This document shows positions 7,128 through 14,036 of a stretch of DNA of 64,000 nucleotides, piece by piece; within the stretch, counting starts at the first letter, position 1, and every line of letters begins with the position of its first letter. Below the pieces are notes generated by a model, which made no database searches, was not told the DNA's origin, and was given only the letters and a program-made list of their open reading frames with translations. Origin of the DNA: Poriferisodalis sp965198245 (lineage in GTDB: Bacteria > Actinomycetota > Acidimicrobiia > Acidimicrobiales > Poriferisodalaceae); contig NZ_OZ240249.1 in assembly GCF_965198245.1 (NCBI RefSeq), positions 372,001 through 436,000 of the forward strand, in the 5' to 3' direction. The position numbers and the translations under genes are program-made.

Positions 7128-9860
7128 TTGACTATTCGAACGAGGCGGCGCGGTAGGCGCTCTCTCGCAGCGATCTTTGCGGCGATGCTTATGGCATCGG
7201 TGCTTGCGGTCGTGGCGGGTTCTCCTGCACAAGCCGCAAACACATCTAGCGAAGTGCTCGTAGATCACGACGACGACGCTGCCACCGCGGCAGTACGCGA
7301 GTTCGGCGGTCGTGATCGTTACGACACTGCGCTTCGCCTTGCCAACAACTTCGGCAGGGCCAAGGGTCTCGGCAATGTCTCGACCGCCTTCGTGGCGTCG
7401 GGCCTTGCTCTGGTCGATGCCGTGTCGGTTGCCGGTCTTGCCGGCTTCTTGGATGCGCCGGTTCTGCTGACGTCAGGCGACAGCCTGCACGGCGGCGTGG
7501 CTGACTTCATCGAGGACTACGGCGTCCAAACCGTTTACATCCTCGGTGGTGCCGGTGCTGTGTCCGACGAGGTCGCAGAGGACATCGAAGCCCTTGCCAA
7601 TGAGCCCACGGTGTCCCGCATCGAGGGCGCTGACCGCTACGCGACCGCTGCTGCTGCAGCGTCGAAGCTTGGCGGCGGCGCAGCCTGGTGCGGTGCTGAG
7701 GACCCAGCGGCAATCCTGGCCAACGGCGGCGATGTGTCGCTGGTAGAGGCCATGGCCGTCGGCCCGATCGCCCACCGCCTGCAGCTGCCGCTGTTGCTGA
7801 CTGCAGCCGACGAGCTGTCGATGGCAACTGCGGACTTCATTGAGGCTGAGGACATCGAGCACGTCGTGATCGTGGGCGGCACCGATTCCGTCTCCGACGC
7901 CGTTGCCACTGCGCTGAGCGATTCCGGTGTCGACACCGTGGAGCGGATTGCTGGCGACACGCCGGCAGGCACCTCGGTCGCGCTGGCCGAGCTGGCCCAC
8001 GATGGCTGCTCGGACGATCTCGCTGTTGTCTCGCCCGACATGGTTGCCCTGGTGAGCCAGGACGGCCTGCCTGACGGCGTTGCGGCCGCACCGGTTCTGA
8101 CCAGCACCTTTGCTGACCAGGATCTGGTGCCGATGCTGGTGGTCGGCGACACGCTGCCCGCTTCGGTCCGCGACTACCTGGCTGCCACGCCTGACGAGAA
8201 TGACGCAGGAGAAAAGGTCAACCTCAAGATCGTGGCTATCGGCGGCGCTGCTGCGGTGAGCCAGAGCGTCGTGGACGCTGCGCTTGCAGCAGCAGCCTCG
8301 GCTGATGGCCTGTCCGTGCAGATCGGTGCCACCACCGACAAGAACGAGGACGGCGACATCGACGCCGACGACGTACCGGCACCCGGCGATACGGCCGTGA
8401 ACCTGTACTTCAGCGACGACGTGATTGGCGAGGATGCGCTGGAAGGCAAGATCCGTGACGCCATGGAGCTGAACGGTGCGCCTGCACGGCTCGCCGAGGA
8501 CGATGAGGTGACGCGCGAAGGTGGTGACGACCCCTGTAACCCCGATCAGGTGACAGTGACCTTCGCGAGTGAGCTGAAGGCCGGTGACACCGTGTCGGTG
8601 GTTGGCGGCTTCAAGCTGGGCGCCTCTGGCGACCAGCGGACCGTTGGTGGGGCATCGTTGACGATTCCGGCTCCGGCTCCGGACCGGACCCGTCCGACGA
8701 TCAGCGCCATCATGATTGCTGGCCGCGAGACAGCTGAGGTCACCGTCTCTATGGACGACCCACAGCTGGCCGTAGGCACCGAAGTCACGCTCAGGAACAG
8801 GACCGCTGGCGACGACAAGACGGCGTCGGTTGGCGCGGACGGCAACCTGGACTTCACTGATCCTCTGGTAGCTGGCGACCGGGTCACCATCCCGAGTGGC
8901 GCAATCGAGGACGCCGCGGGCAACAAGAGCCTGCAGCGTTCGTTCACGGCAATCGCCCCGCACAAGAGCCCGCGGATCACTGCGGTCACGATGAGCAACC
9001 TGAAGCACAGCGCTCAGGCTGCAACTGAGGTGCCGACGGAGATTGCTGGAGCAGCTGTCACCGGCGATGCCGGCATCAGCATCACCGCCAAGGCCGACGG
9101 CCCTGCGGCTGGCGCTGTTGGCAACATCTGGTCAATGGTGTTCGACGTGGCGAGCACGTGGGAGGCTGATCCAGACGCTGAAGTCGACATCGACGTCAGG
9201 GTCAACAGCCGTGACCGTGCCGTGTTCGTTCGGTTCAACACGGGCGACGCCAAGTTCGGCGATCTGAAGGCTGCCCTTGAGGGCAACAGCGCCTTCGACG
9301 CAATGTTCGCCGTGAAGTTGCCGCCCAACGAAGCTGATGATGCTGGCTGCAACGCCACCCTCAACCAGCCGCTGGATATCGGCAACGACGACCGTCAGAT
9401 CGGTACCGGCCTTCTGGATGGCGGCATGACTCAGGTTGCCATTGAGGTTCGCTTCAACGGCTACGTGGAGGAAGTGACCGACACTGGATTGCTCGAGGAC
9501 ATCCTCAAGGACGTCGTTGACCGTGACAACGGCCTGGCCGCCACGGCCGACGTCACCGGCGCCCTTACCTTGGGCAGCCCGGCGACGTTCGTCGGCCCGA
9601 AGACCACCGTGCGCTACGAAGCGATCACATCCAACGCAGCAGCGCTGCCGCAGGTGCGTGACCTCGTGACCACGGCGGCTGGTGCCGACGCCGTGACCGA
9701 CAACGCGGACACGGCCGCCGATGCCGTTGCGGCTATCGCCACTGGCTACGCACCCGAAGCCGAAGCCGACGAGACACACAACGACGAGAAGAACGCTGCC
9801 TCGCAGGTTCGGATCGGTCGTAGCAGCGGGGTGATGGTCCCGCCGACTCCTGAGGCTTAG
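7128..9860 (+). CDS. CWB2 surface protein, paralogue B
   Basis: 910 residues from TTG 7128 (M-TIRTRRRGRRSL); a nearer ATG at 7101 would add nine residues upstream of the conserved AGGGAG site, so TTG is chosen by comparison with A and C. Signal peptide 1-36 ends SPAQA. CWB2 repeats run to about residue 400 (FGGRDRYDTALRL, IEGADRYATAAAA, VVIVGGTDSVSD). A Ca-loop-like stretch DKNEDGDIDADD follows, then Ig-like segments (DRTRPTISAIMIAG), a domain with VFVRFNTGDAKFGDLKAALE, and the C-terminal SQVRIGRSSGVMVP tail. It is very close to A and C, especially in the first 400 residues, which points to recent duplication or gene conversion. Predicted secreted and wall-bound. Confidence 0.9.
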   Translation: MTIRTRRRGRRSLAAIFAAMLMASVLAVVAGSPAQAANTSSEVLVDHDDDAATAAVREFGGRDRYDTALRLANNFGRAKGLGNVSTAFVASGLALVDAVSVAGLAGFLDAPVLLTSGDSLHGGVADFIEDYGVQTVYILGGAGAVSDEVAEDIEALANEPTVSRIEGADRYATAAAAASKLGGGAAWCGAEDPAAILANGGDVSLVEAMAVGPIAHRLQLPLLLTAADELSMATADFIEAEDIEHVVIVGGTDSVSDAVATALSDSGVDTVERIAGDTPAGTSVALAELAHDGCSDDLAVVSPDMVALVSQDGLPDGVAAAPVLTSTFADQDLVPMLVVGDTLPASVRDYLAATPDENDAGEKVNLKIVAIGGAAAVSQSVVDAALAAAASADGLSVQIGATTDKNEDGDIDADDVPAPGDTAVNLYFSDDVIGEDALEGKIRDAMELNGAPARLAEDDEVTREGGDDPCNPDQVTVTFASELKAGDTVSVVGGFKLGASGDQRTVGGASLTIPAPAPDRTRPTISAIMIAGRETAEVTVSMDDPQLAVGTEVTLRNRTAGDDKTASVGADGNLDFTDPLVAGDRVTIPSGAIEDAAGNKSLQRSFTAIAPHKSPRITAVTMSNLKHSAQAATEVPTEIAGAAVTGDAGISITAKADGPAAGAVGNIWSMVFDVASTWEADPDAEVDIDVRVNSRDRAVFVRFNTGDAKFGDLKAALEGNSAFDAMFAVKLPPNEADDAGCNATLNQPLDIGNDDRQIGTGLLDGGMTQVAIEVRFNGYVEEVTDTGLLEDILKDVVDRDNGLAATADVTGALTLGSPATFVGPKTTVRYEAITSNAAALPQVRDLVTTAAGADAVTDNADTAADAVAAIATGYAPEAEADETHNDEKNAASQVRIGRSSGVMVPPTPEA

Positions 9861-9931
9861 GAGTTAGCTGCACAGTTGAACTGAACGGTCGGGTGGCCTG
9901 CCCGCCCGATCGGGACAGCAAAAACTGAGAA

Positions 9932-9961
9932 GGAGCCCCGGGGTCTCGGCCCCGGGGCTCC
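9932..9961 (+). terminator. Terminator hairpin of CWB2 gene B (same module as A and C)
   Basis: Same 12-bp stem as after A (GGAGCCCCGGGG / CCCCGGGGCTCC), loop TCTCGG, 71 bp after the stop. The preceding segment from about 9856 is nearly identical to those following A and C. Confidence 0.75.
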
Positions 9962-10056
9962 TCGCGTCTGTGCTCACTTGTGGGCTGGAATCCCACGTCC
10001 GCTGCACGCTGGTTCCCTGCTCCAGCGCAAGCCGCGGCATCATGTGCCGAGGAGCG

Positions 10057-10089
10057 ATATACGTGTACGTAGTCAACGGTGCCGTATAT
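10057..10089 (+). promoter_or_regulatory. Inverted repeat upstream of the antitoxin gene (possible operator)
   Basis: ATATACG at 10057-10063 and its complement CGTATAT at 10083-10089, 19-bp spacer, 35 bp before the antitoxin ATG. It overlaps an AT-rich patch (TATATG) that could serve as the -10. Position and symmetry fit autoregulation by a ribbon-helix-helix antitoxin; inference only. Confidence 0.4.
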
Positions 10090-10123
10090 GCTGTGCCGAC
10101 ATCCAGGCAAGGCGCCGTCAGCA

Positions 10124-10348
10124 ATGAAGCAGAAGCTCACCATAACTGTCGATTCGAACCTCGTTCCCGCGGCGAAGCGCCACGCGCGTGCGCAGGGCGT
10201 GTCGTTGTCGTCGCTGATCGAGATGTCCTTGCGCGAGGTCATTGACGAAGGCGAGCCGTCGTTTGCGTCGCGTTGGCGTGGCCGGTTCAGTCCAGCGGAG
10301 CGGGATGATGCCCGCTATGCGGCTTTGGCCGGCAAGTATCTTCGATGA
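10124..10348 (+). CDS. Antitoxin of a PIN-domain toxin system (DUF6364-like)
   Basis: 74 residues from ATG 10124. The N-terminus (MKQKLTITVDSNLVPAAKRH, then ARAQGVSLSSLIEMSLREV) is a ribbon-helix-helix fold: a beta strand with alternating hydrophobic residues followed by two helices, as in DUF6364-type antitoxins. The C-terminal part (FASRWRGRFSPAERDDARYA) would wrap the toxin. Its stop overlaps the toxin start by 4 nt (ATGA at 10345-10348). It is expected to neutralise the PIN RNase and repress its own promoter. The in-frame extension to 10079 lacks RHH character and is rejected. Confidence 0.8.
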   Translation: MKQKLTITVDSNLVPAAKRHARAQGVSLSSLIEMSLREVIDEGEPSFASRWRGRFSPAERDDARYAALAGKYLR

Positions 10349-10785
10349 TCCTGCTGGACACCGATGTGCTCATCGATGTCGCTCTCGACCGCGATCCGCA
10401 CACGGCGGCCGCAGTCGAGGTGCTCGAGCGGATCGAGCTGGGCTTCGAACGGGCCGCCATCGCGTGGCATTCGGTATCGAACCTCTGCTACCTCGTCGCG
10501 CCCGCGCAGGGAGATATCCGGACGCGCGACTTCGTGACTGAGCTCGTTGCGTTCGTCAGCGTCGCCACTACAGACACCGATTCGGTTCGGTACGCCGCCG
10601 GGCTCCCGATGGACGACTTCGAGGACGCTCTGCAGGTGGCAGCCGCTCGTGCGTGCGGCGCCCGATGCATCGTCACACGGAACCTGAGGGACTACGAGCG
10701 ATCGCCGATCCCCGCCATCAGCCCGCAGGACCTGCTGAGCCCCGATCCGGCGGGGAACGTCGGCCGTCGCTGGCAGAATACGTAA
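10345..10785 (+). CDS. PIN-domain toxin ribonuclease (VapC-like)
   Basis: 146 residues from ATG 10345. It shows the PIN acidic residues: Asp5/Asp7 region in ILLDTDVLIDVAL, Glu in AVEVLERIE, Asp in MDDFEDALQVAAA, and an ending CIVTRNLRDYERSPIPAISP typical of VapC-type RNases. PIN toxins cut RNA, often tRNA or rRNA, using Mg. The gene overlaps its antitoxin by 4 nt. It follows paralogue B and precedes hipBA, so two toxin-antitoxin systems are stacked between CWB2 genes B and C. Intact by length. Confidence 0.85.
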   Translation: MILLDTDVLIDVALDRDPHTAAAVEVLERIELGFERAAIAWHSVSNLCYLVAPAQGDIRTRDFVTELVAFVSVATTDTDSVRYAAGLPMDDFEDALQVAAARACGARCIVTRNLRDYERSPIPAISPQDLLSPDPAGNVGRRWQNT

Positions 10786-10826
10786 TTTACCGATGGTAAA
10801 TGCCTGTAAACGATATTATAATATCG
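10786..10826 (+). promoter_or_regulatory. hipB promoter with two palindromic operators
   Basis: Two inverted repeats in a row: TTTACC-GAT-GGTAAA (10786-10800) and the perfect 16-bp palindrome CGATATTATAATATCG (10811-10826). The second contains TATAAT at 10817-10822, 7 nt before the hipB ATG, so the transcript is likely leaderless and HipB binding would cover the -10 box directly. Confidence 0.65.
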
Positions 10827-10829
10827 ACC

Positions 10830-11156
10830 ATGGAAGCAAAGAGGCCGCGGAGCAAGGTCACCTTGGAAGCTGCCCGACTGCTCGGGCGCCGCGTGGCGCT
10901 CGGTCGGCGGGAGCGCAGGTGGACTCTCGCGGATCTCGCTGAGCGCGTCGGCACCAGTGAGGTCACGATGCGAAAGGTCGAGCGAGGCGACCCGACCGTA
11001 GCGCTGGGGACAGCGTTCGAAGCGGCCGCGCTAGTCGGCGTGCGTCTGTTCAGCCATGACGCGTCGGTGCGTGCCCGGGAGGCAGAGCTGGTCGACGCGC
11101 GTCTCGCTGTGCTGCCCGCCCGAACGCGCCGCCGTGCAGTCGACGACGACTTCTGA
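10830..11156 (+). CDS. hipB: HipB-like antitoxin, XRE-type HTH
   Basis: 108 residues from ATG 10830, chosen because TATAAT sits 7 nt upstream and the frame extension to 10800 runs into the operator. A helix-turn-helix occupies about residues 25-60 (WTLADLAERVGTSEVTMRKV, then ERGDPTVALGTAFEAAALVG). It should bind the palindromes just upstream and neutralise HipA. The stop is 4 nt before the hipA ATG at 11161. Because hipA is now split by an IS256-family element, hipB may remain as a regulator without its toxin. Confidence 0.8.
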   Translation: MEAKRPRSKVTLEAARLLGRRVALGRRERRWTLADLAERVGTSEVTMRKVERGDPTVALGTAFEAAALVGVRLFSHDASVRAREAELVDARLAVLPARTRRRAVDDDF

Positions 11157-11260
11157 ACCGATGCAGCACCCCGCAACGGTGTATGTCTGGGTATGGCTTC
11201 CGGACGCAGACGAGCCCGTCGTCGCCGGGCGTCTCGACGATCACGGCAGCGGCGCGGTGA

Positions 11261-12677
11261 GGGAGTGTCCGATGTTCTGTGTAAGCGGGCCGGTCGGTTG
11301 GTCATTTTAGGTGAGCGGGAGTCGTCCTGGGTAGCGGACGGCGAGCTGGTTCAAGCAGCGTTTCCATCCGATGGTTCCTGTTCCTTGTGGTCCTCCTCTG
11401 TTGGTGGTGATGTTCCTCACGGCGAGGTAGAGCAGTTTGAGGGCGGCTTGCTCGTTGGGGAAGTGCCCTCGGTTCTTGGTGACCTTTCTGAGCTGGCGGT
11501 TGATGGACTCGATCATGTTGGTGGTGTAGATGACCCGGCGGGCTTCTGGGGGGTAGTCCAGGAACGGGATGAACTGTTCCCAGCTCGACCGCCACAGGCT
11601 GACCACGGCGGGGTATCTGGCGCCGATGCCGGCTTCGAACTCATCGAGCGCCGCCTCGGCGGCTTGGGCGTCGACGGCGGCGTACACGGGCCGCAGTTCC
11701 TTGGCGACTTGTTTGCGGTCGTTCCAGGTGACGTAGCGGTGCGAGGCTCGAAGCAGGTGCACCACGCAGGTCTGCACGGTGGCCGCGGGCCAGGTCGCCT
11801 CGATCGCGTCGGGGAGGCCTCGCAGGCCGTCGCAGCACACGATCAGCACGTCTTGGACGCCTCGGTTGCGCAGCTCGGTGAGCACCCCCAGCCAGTACTT
11901 GGCGCCCTCGCCGTCGCTGTCGCCGATCCAGATGCCCAGCACATGCTTGCGGCCGTCGAGATCGACGCCCACGGCGAGATAGGCGGGCCGGTTGGCGACG
12001 TGGCCGTCGCGGATCTTCACGTTCAGCGCGTCGATGAAGATGATCGGATAGACAGCATCGAGGGGCCGGCTGCGCCACGCCTCGAGCTCGTCGAACACCC
12101 CGTCGGTGACACGGCTGATCAGGTCATGTGACACCTCCACGCCGTAGATCTCGGCCAGATGGGCCGCCACGTCGCGCACGGTCATGCCCCTGGCGTACAA
12201 GGCGATGATCTTGTCGTCGAACCCTTCCAGGCGCGATGTTCCCTTGGGCACGATCCGAGGCTCAAAGGAGCCGTTGCGGTCCCGGGGAGCGTCCACATCC
12301 ACGGTGCCGACGCCGGTGTGCACCCGCTTGGGCGTGACGCCGTTGCGCGAGTTGCCCGACCCCGCTCCCGCAGGGTCGCCCTTCTCATAGCCCAGATGAT
12401 CGGTCAGCTCCTCCGCCAGCGCCCGCTCGAGCACCGCCTTGGTGAGCTGGGTCAAAAGCCCGTCCGCGCCCAGCAGCTCGGCGCCCTCGGCGCGGACGCG
12501 TTCCATCACCGCGTCCAGCGCCCCCTCAGGCACCAGCGGCGTCGTGTCCGCCGCCGGCCTCGCCGGCAGCCTCTCTCGATAATTCTCAGTCATTGCGGTC
12601 CTTCCTGTCGCCTCGGCATCCATCACCGACACGACACTCTCAGACCAACCCCCTTACACAGAGGATCTGACACTCTC
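11261..12677 (-). mobile_element. IS256-family insertion sequence, complete, 1417 bp
   Basis: Ends are imperfect inverted repeats (left GGGAGTGTCC...TGTGTAAG, right complement GAGAGTGTCA...TGTGTAAG; 21 of 25 positions match). The element is bounded by an exact 8-bp target duplication CGCGGTGA at 11253-11260 and 12678-12685, the usual size for IS256. It carries a single transposase on the minus strand. It disrupts hipA. Confidence 0.92.
11307..12593 (-). CDS. IS256/Mutator-family transposase
   Basis: 428 residues from ATG 12593 (MTENYRERLPARP), preceded by AGGAAGGA; an upstream in-frame start at 12632 has no such site. It is full length for the family (about 400). The DDE residues are visible: Asp in FIDALNVKIRDG, Asp in CCDGLRGLPDAI, Glu in TNMIESINRQLRK. 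The family signature NGYRPK-like region is replaced by GNSRNGVTPKRV. It catalyses cut-and-copy of the surrounding element and appears intact, so the element is potentially active. Confidence 0.93.
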   Translation of the reverse strand: MTENYRERLPARPAADTTPLVPEGALDAVMERVRAEGAELLGADGLLTQLTKAVLERALAEELTDHLGYEKGDPAGAGSGNSRNGVTPKRVHTGVGTVDVDAPRDRNGSFEPRIVPKGTSRLEGFDDKIIALYARGMTVRDVAAHLAEIYGVEVSHDLISRVTDGVFDELEAWRSRPLDAVYPIIFIDALNVKIRDGHVANRPAYLAVGVDLDGRKHVLGIWIGDSDGEGAKYWLGVLTELRNRGVQDVLIVCCDGLRGLPDAIEATWPAATVQTCVVHLLRASHRYVTWNDRKQVAKELRPVYAAVDAQAAEAALDEFEAGIGARYPAVVSLWRSSWEQFIPFLDYPPEARRVIYTTNMIESINRQLRKVTKNRGHFPNEQAALKLLYLAVRNITTNRGGPQGTGTIGWKRCLNQLAVRYPGRLPLT

Positions 12678-13885
12678 CGCGGTGACCTTCGCCTACGGGC
12701 GCAGCTACTTGGCCAATCCCGACGCGATCGCGCTGTACCTGCCGGATCTGCCCTTGCGCAGCGGCGAGATCGCGCCCACCTCGGGAACGCTGCCGGGGTG
12801 CATCGCCGATGCCGCGCCCGACGCATGGGGACGTCGAGTGATCGAGTACCGGCTGCGGGCGTCGGACACCGATCTGTCCGAGCTCGCGTACCTGCTCGAA
12901 TCAGGCTCGGACCGAGCCGGCGCGCTCGACTTCCAGGCGAGCGCGACCGAGTACACCCCTCGAAGCGGCGAAGGCGCCGATCTCGGCCAGCTCGCCGAGG
13001 CCGCACAGCGCGTTGAAGACGGCCAGCCGCTGCCGCCCGCACTGGAGCGGGCGCTGCTGCACGGCACCTCGATCGGCGGTGCGCGTCCCAAGGTCGCACT
13101 GCGCGACCAACGCACAGGCGTGATCGCCAAGTTCACGTCTTCTCGCGACACCTACCCCGTCGTGAAGGCCGAGTACATCGCGATGGAACTCGCCCGCCGC
13201 GCGGGGATCGACACCGCCCGGGTCGAGTTCGCCGCCGCCGCCGGCCGTGACGTGCTGCTCGTGCGCCGCTTCGACCGCTCACCGCCGCGCAAACGCCGGA
13301 TGATGATCTCTGCGCTGACCATCTTGGACCTCCACGACGCCCACGGAATCGCCGGCCGCTACGCGACATATGCCGCACTCGCCGACTCGATCCGAGCCCG
13401 GTTCGGTTCCCCCGACGCGACCCTGCGGGAGCTGTTCTCCCGGATCGTGTTCAACATCCTCGTCAGCAACACCGACGACCACGCCAAGAACCACTCCGCC
13501 TTCTGGAACGGCCGCGAGCTCACCCTCACACCCGCATACGACATCTGCCCCCAACAGCGCACAGGAGGCGAGGCCCACCAGGCAATGGCCTATGGCCCCA
13601 ACGGCGAACGCCTCAGCCAAGCCGCCCGCTGCGCCGAGCACGCCCACAACTTCCACCTCGACACCCACGAAGCCCAAGCCATCATCGACAGCCACATCGA
13701 CACGATCACCGAGCACTGGCAAGACGTCTGCGACGCCGCGCAACTGTCTCAGGCCGACCGCGAACGCTTGTGGGGCCGCCAATTCCTCAACCCGTTCGCC
13801 CTGCACCCATAGCCGCAGCCACGCACAGCACGCGCTGAGCCGACCGGGCTCCGACTGTCGCAACGCGGCGCTGCGCCGTTCCCGC

Positions 13886-13936
13886 GGTGTTCCCCGGCCG
13901 ACCTCAAAAGGCCCGGGTCAATTGTCGGGGAACGCC
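13886..13936 (+). terminator. Long hairpin downstream of hipA, possible terminator
   Basis: GGTGTTCCCCG (13886-13896) pairs with CGGGGAACGCC (13926-13936): 11 bp with one G-T wobble, 29-nt loop. No T-run follows. It is about 75 bp after the hipA stop and before the leader of CWB2 gene C. Confidence 0.4.
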
Positions 13937-14036
13937 CGCCGAACGCCCTCGCGTTTCTGAGTCCTAGACCTGTGCTTTGCACCCGTTTCGTGGCCCGATT
14001 TCGGCGTCTCGGAGTGGAACAGGGAGCAACAGAACC

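Larger units (their letters stand above)
11161..13812 (+). pseudogene. hipA: hipA toxin kinase, split by an IS256-family insertion
   Basis: Codons 1-33 and the first base of codon 34 lie at 11161-11260 (MQHPATVYVWVWLPDADEPV...GSGAV); the rest resumes at 12686 (TFAYGRSYLANPDAIALYLP...). Removing the element and one copy of the 8-bp duplication CGCGGTGA restores one frame of 408 codons. The body has HipA features: GTSIGGARPKV, the kinase motif NTDDHAKNH (about residues 295-303) and YDIC. HipA kinases phosphorylate targets such as GltX and cause dormancy. A GTG at 12682 inside the duplicated bases could start a 376-residue protein lacking the first N-terminal strands, so a truncated kinase might still be made. 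Probably inactive in full-length form. Confidence 0.9.
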
